This document shows positions 40,609-47,760 of a stretch of DNA of 64,000 bases, piece after piece (the first letter of the stretch is position 1; each line of letters starts with the position of its first letter). The notes beneath the pieces are model-generated. The model saw only the letters and a program-made list of their open reading frames with translations. It did no database searches and was not told the DNA's origin. The translations under genes and the position numbers were made by a program. Origin of the DNA: a virus; IMG/VR virus record IMGVR_UViG_3300025617_001208, positions 1 through 64,000 of that record; one strand, given 5' to 3'.

Positions 40609-41176
40609 TTATTACCTCGTGTGAATATGATCCAAACTTTTTAATAGTATAAACGCTTATAGGCATTTTGTCAAACTTAAAATTACTTGGGTAATCTACA
40701 TAAAAATTGTTGCTCTTACTATCAGCTACAAAATTTAAAATGTAATGAAGATTATAAGGATTATCTTTATCTGTTATGCTAAAACCGCTAATTGCATTTG
40801 TTAAATTTACTTTGTGTTCTTGAATATTACTTTCTAGTTCATTATTAAATTTTAATTCCCAGCGCTTTTTAACATTGTTTTGTATTAGTGTAACATCAGG
40901 ATCTTCATCAGATTCTATTTTATATAAAAAACTTTTAGATGTACGTGCTTGTTCCCATTCTTTATTATGTTTAAGCATGTAGCCTTTTGTTGGCAAATCA
41001 TACTCAACTGTATATTCGTGAATAGGAACAATTCCTTTTATAATGTCTTCAATTTCATTTATGTTTACTTTAATAAAATTTAAACTATCATCGTGCTGGC
41101 TTTTAATAGATACTATAGTACCATTATTGTCAAACATAATATATTTTTTTGCATTAGAACTAATTTTAATAGGCAT
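40601..41176 (-). CDS. Hypothetical protein (191 aa)
   Basis: MPIKISSNAKKYIMFDNNGT opens a beta-rich soluble protein with no recognised domain; it contains VPIHEYTVEYDLPTKGYML and a late LHYILNFVADSKSN segment. No catalytic motif, cysteine set, signal or membrane segment. AGGAAT precedes the ATG, and only two bases separate it from the glycosyltransferase gene upstream. Its role in the glycosyltransferase/radical SAM operon cannot be inferred. Confidence 0.7.
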   Translation of the reverse strand: MPIKISSNAKKYIMFDNNGTIVSIKSQHDDSLNFIKVNINEIEDIIKGIVPIHEYTVEYDLPTKGYMLKHNKEWEQARTSKSFLYKIESDEDPDVTLIQNNVKKRWELKFNNELESNIQEHKVNLTNAISGFSITDKDNPYNLHYILNFVADSKSNNFYVDYPSNFKFDKMPISVYTIKKFGSYSHEVIND

Positions 41177-41178
41177 TA

Positions 41179-42021
41179 TTATATTCCTAATTTATTTTCA
41201 TATTTTTTGATTATATCAGAACTTAAAAAGTCCTTTTCAGTATAATGAAATATACCGCTTTGTTTATAGTTACCTACAAATAATTCTAGATCATCACTTA
41301 GATAAACGCTTAAACGAGATTGCCAACTTTGATCTTTATACTTATTCCAATGTTGGACTTTTGGTTTCATATGTGTAAACGTAGGAAAATTATGTTTTGT
41401 AGTTATATTGTGTTCACAATCCATAATTTTAGCTGCAATTGCCGCAGTTAAATCCATACTACATGTTTTTTGAAAGGTTTTACCACCTGCATGATGTTTA
41501 TAGAAAAGTTGCCAATTATTTGTTATCATTTCCATCCATGCATAAAATTCTTTAGCTAACGGACGTTCTTTAAAATAATGAAATCCGCTATACAAATTTG
41601 GTAGGTTATATGTAGTAAACGCTCTTCGATAATAATCGTTTGTTACTAACTCTCCCCTATATGTATAAACATTGTTAGTGTAAAACAAATCATAATTTTT
41701 TAATAAATCAAACCATTTGGTTAAGTCTTGCAAAACTAACATGTCTGTATCAAGTACTACAGTTTCGTTAAACGGAGTTGCGTGATATAATTTCCAACGA
41801 TTACTGATTTTCCAATCTTCGTCTTCGGCATGATCGCCCCATGGAATTTCTATAATATATTCAAATAGATGTTTATACTTTTCTGGTACTGTATCGTTAG
41901 TTATAAGTGCTATTTTACTATTAGAATTTGTAGCATGAATACTCATTGCACAAACACATGCTTGTAAAACATAATCATCTGTGTTGTTATTTTGGGCAAG
42001 TAACGTAAAGTTTTTATTCAT
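41179..42021 (-). CDS. Predicted GT-A glycosyltransferase
   Basis: 280 residues. The layout is that of small nucleotide-diphospho-sugar transferases: AMSIHATNSNSKIALITND (first Rossmann-like strand), then NETVVLDTDMLVLQDL with the DxD at 91-93, and a late SGFHYFKERPLAKEFYAW region as in GT8-like enzymes. A paralogue (42014-42838) lies immediately upstream. Phage glycosyltransferases modify virion proteins, DNA or host polysaccharide; no DNA-modification genes are visible nearby. Overlaps the paralogue by 8 bases. Confidence 0.78.
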   Translation of the reverse strand: MNKNFTLLAQNNNTDDYVLQACVCAMSIHATNSNSKIALITNDTVPEKYKHLFEYIIEIPWGDHAEDEDWKISNRWKLYHATPFNETVVLDTDMLVLQDLTKWFDLLKNYDLFYTNNVYTYRGELVTNDYYRRAFTTYNLPNLYSGFHYFKERPLAKEFYAWMEMITNNWQLFYKHHAGGKTFQKTCSMDLTAAIAAKIMDCEHNITTKHNFPTFTHMKPKVQHWNKYKDQSWQSRLSVYLSDDLELFVGNYKQSGIFHYTEKDFLSSDIIKKYENKLGI

Positions 42022-42838
42022 CTATCATTCTTTCCAAACTAAATTTATTCATAACATGTACATTTTGATTTTTAGTTTTAACACCTGTATATTCACCTAA
42101 GTGCTGCTCTTTTTCTAAAAGAAACAAAAGTTCGTCATTGTTTATTTTTTCTAAAATATCCCTATCAGTAATAAAATATTTTTTACCAGGCAAATTTGAA
42201 ATTTGAGAATCTCCGGTAAACCCATTTAAAATATGTGCAGCAATACTAAATGCAAAATCGTTTCTATACAAAGGATTTACAATTTGATAAAGACTTGTAT
42301 AGTGCGAGTAGTTTTCTTTTACATGTTTTATTAAATCAAAAAATATTTTATTTTTATTACACTTTTTAAAGTATACAACTGTAGCCCAATAAAAGTTAAT
42401 ACCAGTATCATTAATTTTATCAAATTCTATAAGATTTCGCCAATGACACAAATCAACTGCATCACTATACATCATTAGATCTTGATTGCTATCAAAACAA
42501 CTTTTTAAATGATCGTTACAAATTACATAATCGGTATCCATAACAATTGTTTCTTCAAACGGTGATAAATCATATGCATTGCATCTATCCAAGTTGTTAA
42601 AATTTGCTAATTTTGTAGCCATATTACCATCGCGAAACTTTCTGGAATTTGCATTATTACTAGGTTCCAATTTAATAACATGATCAAAAAAATCAAGTCT
42701 GTTGTCATTGATCTTGTCAGTTGCTATGGCAACAGGAACATTTAAATGTTTTTTTACCCGTTTAGCACAAAATATAGCTTGTTTGATATAATCTAATGCT
42801 TTGTTGTCTTTAGCAAAAAGTAATACGCCTTTGCTCAT
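42014..42838 (-). CDS. Predicted GT-A glycosyltransferase (paralogue of the next gene)
   Basis: 274 residues. AIFCAKRVKKHLNVPVAIAT is followed by EETIVMDTDYVICNDHLKSC, with the DxD at 101-103 in the same context as 41179-42021. INFYWATVVYFKKCNKNKIF corresponds to the acceptor-side region of the paralogue. The two arose by duplication and probably use related donors. Function otherwise as for its neighbour. The ATG overlaps the upstream stop (ATGA). Confidence 0.78.
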   Translation of the reverse strand: MSKGVLLFAKDNKALDYIKQAIFCAKRVKKHLNVPVAIATDKINDNRLDFFDHVIKLEPSNNANSRKFRDGNMATKLANFNNLDRCNAYDLSPFEETIVMDTDYVICNDHLKSCFDSNQDLMMYSDAVDLCHWRNLIEFDKINDTGINFYWATVVYFKKCNKNKIFFDLIKHVKENYSHYTSLYQIVNPLYRNDFAFSIAAHILNGFTGDSQISNLPGKKYFITDRDILEKINNDELLFLLEKEQHLGEYTGVKTKNQNVHVMNKFSLERMIDE

Positions 42839-43182
42839 AAATCTAGTATACCTTTAACACTTCTATTCTTTTTTATTTTACTGTATTCTACAAAATATTC
42901 ATTTGATGCTGTAAAGTATACATCGAGTATGCTGTTGTAAAATTCTTCTATGTTTGAAATTTCAATTGGAATATCATTATCGTCGCTGATAATTACTGAC
43001 TGTTGATCACTGTCAATTAAACCTTTAATAAAATTAATTAGCTCTCGCGAAACTGTAAAAGTTGCGCCGTTAAAATAATATACAAGATTTTCGTGATATT
43101 TTTCTTTTAAAATACGTGTTTGATTGTTTAATGTAACCATATAGTTACTAATATCTAATGCTTTTTCTAGACGCTCGTCCAT
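42835..43182 (-). CDS. Conserved marine T4-like phage protein (115 aa)
   Basis: MDERLEKALDISNYMVTLNN opens a small helical/acidic protein with LVYYFNGATFTVSRELINFI and DNDIPIEISNIEEF. The pattern matches a conserved but uncharacterised protein of cyanophages and relatives. AGGAG precedes the ATG, with a consensus promoter upstream. It leads the operon containing the glycosyltransferases, so phage core and accessory genes share a transcript here. Confidence 0.82.
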   Translation of the reverse strand: MDERLEKALDISNYMVTLNNQTRILKEKYHENLVYYFNGATFTVSRELINFIKGLIDSDQQSVIISDDNDIPIEISNIEEFYNSILDVYFTASNEYFVEYSKIKKNRSVKGILDL

Positions 43183-43210
43183 AGTTAACTCCTACATGTA
43201 GTATATATCT

Positions 43211-43239
43211 ATTATACACGCAGTTAATAAAAAAGTCAA
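43211..43239 (-). promoter_or_regulatory. Sigma70-like promoter of the glycosyltransferase operon
   Basis: Minus strand: TTGACT (43239-43234), 17-base spacer, TATAAT (43216-43211), leader of about 22 bases with AGGAG before the ATG at 43182. The -35 begins just past the stop of the virion gene 43245-44297. Unlike the three leaderless promoters, this one has a normal leader. Confidence 0.82.
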
Positions 43240-43244
43240 ATAAT

Positions 43245-44297
43245 TTATGCTACACTAGGTTGATTTTCACTTGCACCCGGTCTCATTAGATTACCACCTA
43301 ATGTAAAGTCAGTATCTGTAGTACCATCATTTAGTGTAATAGTACTATCAGGGTAATACTGAGTACCCGAAATAGTTACATTAGCAGTTACAGGTTCATC
43401 TATTGGAGTACTTTGAGGACCGTCAGCAGGATTGCCTGTGCCTGTATCGTTATCAAGCAGTCTTACTTGTAAAGTTACACGACTAAATCCGTTAATAACT
43501 GCTAATCGTACTTGAATTTCGTTATCATTATAAATGCTTCCTGCACCAATTTTTGTGTACTTAGTGGTCATAGCTATACCTGTAGTAAGAGTAGGAATGG
43601 CTGTAACCGAGCCTGTTCCGCTACTATTTAAACTTTCCACTACCCATTCCCAACCAGTACCTGCAGTATCAGGACGAGCATATAGTCTTACTGTACCCAT
43701 ATTTGATGCCATTGTTTGCCAGTTTAAGTTTTTTTCATAACTAGCCTGTCCCGGACTACCAATGGCATCAATATCAACATTAATACGTAGTTCGCCGCCA
43801 GCTGTAAAATATTCTTCAAATGACTGATCAGAGGGAAATGTGTAAACAACACTACCGGATATAACATTCCATTGAGCAGTAACTTCATCTAGTGTATTCA
43901 CAACAGTACTAAAATCTCCACCAAATTCTGTTGTACGTCTGTCAAATCCTGCACAAGTATTTGCTAAATCATATAAACCTTGTACATTAGCAGCATCTCC
44001 CCAGTCTGCCCATTCAATTACTTCGCCAACTTGTAAATCGGAATATGTAGTGCCACTTGCTAATGTTTTAACTGCACCTGTTTGATGGTAGTGTATTAAC
44101 TGACCAATACTAAACAGTTTTTCAACATCTGCTGATAACACTGTATCACTAGTATTTGGGTCGCTTCCTCCAACAACAGCACTAGGAATTGCATCATTAA
44201 CTGTTCCAAACCCATATTTGCCCGGCCCAAAATTATTTTCCAATATACTTCTAATATTGTTAAAGTCAGTTGCTGATATTGCGCTGCCTACAGCCAT
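43245..44297 (-). CDS. Virion structural protein (350 aa)
   Basis: Begins MAVGSAISATDFNNIRSILE. Contains VGEVIEWADWGDAANVQGLY and a later YFTAGGELRINVDIDAIGSP block followed by MASNMGTVRLYA. The same blocks (FFNAGGNIELSF, MINNIGTVTIDY) occur in 45298-46194, so the two are paralogues. Proteins of this type are structural components in marine T4-like phages; the exact position in the particle is unknown. GGAG precedes the ATG and a GATAAATAA late motif lies 34 bases upstream. The Gly/Thr-rich C-terminus ends GASENQPSVA. Confidence 0.78.
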   Translation of the reverse strand: MAVGSAISATDFNNIRSILENNFGPGKYGFGTVNDAIPSAVVGGSDPNTSDTVLSADVEKLFSIGQLIHYHQTGAVKTLASGTTYSDLQVGEVIEWADWGDAANVQGLYDLANTCAGFDRRTTEFGGDFSTVVNTLDEVTAQWNVISGSVVYTFPSDQSFEEYFTAGGELRINVDIDAIGSPGQASYEKNLNWQTMASNMGTVRLYARPDTAGTGWEWVVESLNSSGTGSVTAIPTLTTGIAMTTKYTKIGAGSIYNDNEIQVRLAVINGFSRVTLQVRLLDNDTGTGNPADGPQSTPIDEPVTANVTISGTQYYPDSTITLNDGTTDTDFTLGGNLMRPGASENQPSVA

Positions 44298-44330
44298 GCG
44301 AGATCTCCATGTTTATTATAATACTATACT

Positions 44331-44339
44331 TTATTTATC
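44331..44339 (-). promoter_or_regulatory. T4-type late promoter motif
   Basis: Minus strand GATAAATAA, 34 bases before the ATG of the virion gene at 44297, followed by AGTATAGTATTATAATA. Fits late transcription of a structural gene. It lies in the 70-base gap shared with the divergent radical SAM gene. Confidence 0.65.
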
Positions 44340-44357
44340 AGTGTTTTGTCAACCGAT

Positions 44358-44363
44358 TAAATA
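44358..44363 (+). promoter_or_regulatory. TAAATA late-type motif 4 bases before an ATG
   Basis: GATTAAATAC followed by TAC and the ATG at 44368; core-to-ATG gap is 4 bases (CTAC), identical to the gap at 25026. No Shine-Dalgarno site and no sigma70 -35 at the right distance, so this motif is the best promoter candidate for the isolated radical SAM gene. Confidence 0.35.
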
Positions 44364-44367
44364 CTAC

Positions 44368-45333
44368 ATGGAACGTTTTAATTATGCAGAACAACGAAAT
44401 TATGTTTACATAGATTGGGATATGAGTAGTAGGTGCAATTATGCATGTGCATATTGCGAACCTGCTGCACACGACGGAAAGTTTGATTTTCCTACTATAG
44501 AAAATGCAAAACTATTAGTAGATAAAATTTCAAAAACATATACTGATAAGTTTGCAGTTTTTAATTTATTTGGAGGAGAGCCTACTATATGGAGAGAAAT
44601 TCCTGCATTTTTTAAATATGTTAAAAAATCAAATCCAAACAACAAAGTACAGTTATTAACAAATGGTAACAAAACAAAACGCTGGTGGCAAAAAAATCAA
44701 AACAATATAGATAGCGTTGTTGTCAGTGTACATGTAGCACAAGTAGATATTGTAGATCTTGTTGAAAAATTTAATGCGTGTGCAGGAAGTTTTGACATAC
44801 ACTTTCAAATTTGTATTGATATAAATCACTTTGAAACTGCTATGCAACAATACGATTACTGTTTAAAAAATTTAGACAAACATATTAGATTAGATTACAA
44901 GCCTTTACGAATTAGCTTGGATAAACCAGAATCTATGCCTTACACAAATTTTCAAATTAATACAATGAAAAAATTAAAAAAACTGCCTGGTATTAAAAAA
45001 GACCATTACGGAAGTAGTATGGTTGATGAAAATAATAACCTAGTGGATCTGCAAAAATTATTATTAGAGAAAAATAATAAATTTAAAAATTGGGCATGTT
45101 GGATAGGAATAGACACATTAAATATTACACGTGAAGGAAATGTTACAATAGGTAGTCAGTGTTTTCCTAATTTTGTATTAGGCAATATTCACACGTTAGA
45201 TTTTGAAATTCCATACAAGCCTGTAAAATGTCAATACGAATACTGTAGCTGTTTAACTGATCTTACAACTAAAAAAATAAAAAATTATTCTGGAGATTTA
45301 TTGGAAGACTTGAATATTTTGGTAAGCCGGTGA
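44368..45333 (+). CDS. Isolated radical SAM enzyme with C-terminal auxiliary cysteines
   Basis: 321 residues from ATG 44368 (MERFNYAEQRNYVYIDWDMS); an upstream extension is open but runs back into the divergent virion gene and is not needed. Core SRCNYACAYCEPAAHDGKFD gives C23, C27 and C30, and LFGGEPTIW is the SAM motif. The C-terminal WACWIGIDTLNITREGNVTI, followed by SQC and YEYCSC, looks like a twitch/SPASM-type cluster domain. It is the only plus-strand gene in the late region, sits between two paralogous virion genes, and overlaps the 3' end of 45298-46194 by 36 bases. This layout suggests acquisition as a moron. Confidence 0.88.
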   Translation: MERFNYAEQRNYVYIDWDMSSRCNYACAYCEPAAHDGKFDFPTIENAKLLVDKISKTYTDKFAVFNLFGGEPTIWREIPAFFKYVKKSNPNNKVQLLTNGNKTKRWWQKNQNNIDSVVVSVHVAQVDIVDLVEKFNACAGSFDIHFQICIDINHFETAMQQYDYCLKNLDKHIRLDYKPLRISLDKPESMPYTNFQINTMKKLKKLPGIKKDHYGSSMVDENNNLVDLQKLLLEKNNKFKNWACWIGIDTLNITREGNVTIGSQCFPNFVLGNIHTLDFEIPYKPVKCQYEYCSCLTDLTTKKIKNYSGDLLEDLNILVSR

Positions 45334-46194
45334 AGGTAACTCGACATATACGCCAACTGGCCTATTTTGTTTTACAAGACTAGTAATTGTTCCAACTACA
45401 ACTTCGTCAACCGGGCCTGCGTTTTGCGGATCTGATCCAATGCTTGCGTCATCAAGTACTGTTTTAATATATACTACGTTGTTGTCTTTTCTAGCATATA
45501 TAAATAAGTCGTTATTACTGTAAATTCCACTACCTAACTTTTCATAAATTTTTGTATAGGATGTTGTTAAATCATATATTCCAATATTATTTTGTGCTAA
45601 TCCAGACCCGGTAACTTGTGTACCTGTATAATCAATTGTTACAGTTCCAATATTGTTTATCATTTCTGCCCAGCCTTGGGATTTATCATCGCTACCGGCT
45701 CCGACCATTGTAAAAGAAAGTTCTATATTTCCGCCAGCATTAAAGAATCCTAAAAAATTGTTATTGTTACTAAAGGTTGCTTTCCATTCGTGTGTAATGC
45801 TTTGCGGAGTTCCAGAACCTCCCCATGTACTAGCACGTACAGAATCTATACCAGCAGATTCCTTGTCAATATATTGTGCATCTACATCAAACCTATTAGC
45901 AAATAAAAGAGGATATAATGTTTCATATGCTTGATATAAACTTTCAGTTATTTCATTTTGATTAGTAACATTGCTAATAGTGGCAGGCAAATTACCATTC
46001 TGATGTGCATATACAGATACATAATCGTCATACAATTTATTCATATCTTCGGCATATACAATCCTAGTTTTTGGCAGTCTTTGACTTTTAACTGTTTGAT
46101 TATATCCAGTATCGCCTGATGGTATTCCTAATATGTTTTCAATTGCTTCAAATAGAACATTATATCTATATGCAGAAATAATCTGGTTTGCCAT
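45298..46194 (-). CDS. Virion structural protein (298 aa), paralogue of 43245-44297
   Basis: Begins MANQIISAYRYNVLFEAIEN at ATG 46194 with GAGGA 7 bases upstream; the in-frame TTG two codons earlier is less likely. FFNAGGNIELSFTMVGAGS and MINNIGTVTIDYTGTQ align with the central blocks of 43245-44297, while EDMNKLYDDYVSVYAHQNG is specific to this copy. A structural role is inferred from that family and from the surrounding late genes. TATAAGTA at 46213-46220 could be a degenerate late motif. Its last 36 bases overlap a radical SAM gene on the other strand. Confidence 0.78.
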   Translation of the reverse strand: MANQIISAYRYNVLFEAIENILGIPSGDTGYNQTVKSQRLPKTRIVYAEDMNKLYDDYVSVYAHQNGNLPATISNVTNQNEITESLYQAYETLYPLLFANRFDVDAQYIDKESAGIDSVRASTWGGSGTPQSITHEWKATFSNNNNFLGFFNAGGNIELSFTMVGAGSDDKSQGWAEMINNIGTVTIDYTGTQVTGSGLAQNNIGIYDLTTSYTKIYEKLGSGIYSNNDLFIYARKDNNVVYIKTVLDDASIGSDPQNAGPVDEVVVGTITSLVKQNRPVGVYVELPSPAYQNIQVFQ

Positions 46195-46215
46195 TATCAA
46201 GTCCTCTTTATATAC

Positions 46216-47727
46216 TTATACTTTTAGTACGCATTCTACTAATTTTTCTTTTTCGTTATCATTAGACTCTAATGCAATTCCTACTAATGCAGTAGTAGAT
46301 ATAGTTCTGCAAACTCCGTCGTTCCATGCGTATACTGCTTGGCCTTTTTTAACTGGGCCGTGTACTCTTACTGGAAGACGACCTTTTAACCCAATGTATT
46401 GCCCTTCGGCTTCACTGTTCATCATATATGCAGGATCAGTTGATACTACGCCGATGCATAAGTCGCTTGCACTTGCTGGTGCAACTTCAAACCCGTCATG
46501 GACGCTTACTGCTACTGCTGTGCCTGCTGGTAATTCTTCTGCTGTAGTATATTTTTCTGCTAAGTCGGCGTAACGTGCTCTACTTGCAACACCAACAAAT
46601 TCTACTGCATAAACTTTTTGATCAGCATCTCTAGCTACTACTGTATTTGCTGTACTTGCAGTCGTAGCACTTACATAACTAGTACCTAATTTTACTGTAT
46701 CTGACTTATCAGCAGTACCTCTAAAATTGTTTGCATGAACACTAGCCCATTTTGCGGTCGAAATACCTAAATTATATGTTTCTGTTTCGCCAGGTAATAT
46801 ACCTTTTCTTTCGTTATTGTTTATAAACTTTGCGATTACTTCTGCAGAACCATCTGTGTTTAATTTTGCACCAATACGTACTTCTTCGCCAACGGTATTT
46901 TCAATGTATCCAACATTTTCGTCAACAATTCTAACTGCTAAATCGTTACTATCGCCTACTCTAAACCCAAGATCTGAAAAACGTACAAGTTGATTAAATT
47001 CTGTGTTATTAACTGTTAAATAATCAGCGGCAGGTATTCCTCCTAATCTAAGAGCATCACTTGATGTTGCCCAAAGCACTGGTTCGTCTGTTTGACCAGC
47101 GTTAGCTGTGATACCGTCAGCATCGGTATTAATTAGTGTAATACCCTTTTTAATTTTAGGAAAATTTGAACTATTAATGCCAACTGGTACGTTTGAGTTT
47201 TGTGTAGATTTTAGTGTAAATTCTTCGTCGCTAATTATAAATTGAACATTGTCGTTAACTAGTGCAACAATAACAGCTTTGTTTGTGTTTCCGGTATCAA
47301 CAACATCAATACTGCGCATCTGTGTTTGCCCATCGCCAGCTGCTTGCGGGCCTACTAATACAAAGTCGTCTTGTGAAGTTCTAGCATATACTTGGTTAGT
47401 GGCATTGTTAAACCAAAAATCGCCAACTGTTAAACCAGTTGGTGCGCTACTACTTACTTCGGCGCCGCCTGTGTTTTTCCACTGCGACCCGGTATAAAAT
47501 TTTAGTTTGTTTAACGAAGCATCAAACCAAATCTGTCCGCTAATTGCCTTTGTTGGTGATGCTGTACCAGCAAAATTTTCCAACAAAAACAAATAGTTTT
47601 CATTTTGTATTTCTCCGTATCCACTGTAATTTTTACCAACAAACTTAATATCTGTGGTATTATCAACTGTGCCATCTTCAACTGATAACAGTTGAGTGCC
47701 GTTAAATTTATTAATTATGTATGCCAT
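46216..47727 (-). CDS. Tail-fibre-like virion protein, MAYxxN family (503 aa)
   Basis: First of three colinear paralogues sharing an N-terminal unit: MAYIINKFNGTQLLSVEDGT, then FVGKNYSGYGEIQNENYLFL and SGQIWFDASLNKLKFYTG. This unit is probably the virion-attachment domain. The C-terminal part (GVASRARYADLAEKYTTAEE and the segment around VHGPVKKGQAVYAWNDGVC) is a folded tip seen in fibre and autoproteolytic chaperone-like phage proteins. CATAAATAC lies 24 bases upstream and AAGGA precedes the ATG. It lies in tandem with 47761-49593. Confidence 0.8.
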   Translation of the reverse strand: MAYIINKFNGTQLLSVEDGTVDNTTDIKFVGKNYSGYGEIQNENYLFLLENFAGTASPTKAISGQIWFDASLNKLKFYTGSQWKNTGGAEVSSSAPTGLTVGDFWFNNATNQVYARTSQDDFVLVGPQAAGDGQTQMRSIDVVDTGNTNKAVIVALVNDNVQFIISDEEFTLKSTQNSNVPVGINSSNFPKIKKGITLINTDADGITANAGQTDEPVLWATSSDALRLGGIPAADYLTVNNTEFNQLVRFSDLGFRVGDSNDLAVRIVDENVGYIENTVGEEVRIGAKLNTDGSAEVIAKFINNNERKGILPGETETYNLGISTAKWASVHANNFRGTADKSDTVKLGTSYVSATTASTANTVVARDADQKVYAVEFVGVASRARYADLAEKYTTAEELPAGTAVAVSVHDGFEVAPASASDLCIGVVSTDPAYMMNSEAEGQYIGLKGRLPVRVHGPVKKGQAVYAWNDGVCRTISTTALVGIALESNDNEKEKLVECVLKV

Positions 47728-47750
47728 TGACGATTTCCTTAATCTACACT

Positions 47751-47759
47751 GTATTTATG
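47751..47759 (-). promoter_or_regulatory. T4-type late promoter motif
   Basis: Minus strand CATAAATAC followed by AGTGTAG, located in the 33-base gap after 47761-49593 and 24 bases before the ATG at 47727. Closely resembles the motif at 52224-52232 (AATAAATACAGTATAAG). Confidence 0.65.
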
Positions 47760-47760
47760 C

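Noticed and set aside
44218-44367. In-frame upstream extension of the radical SAM gene 44368-45333
   Set aside because: It runs through a region antisense to a virion gene and its promoter, has no ribosome-binding site, and adds no family-like residues.
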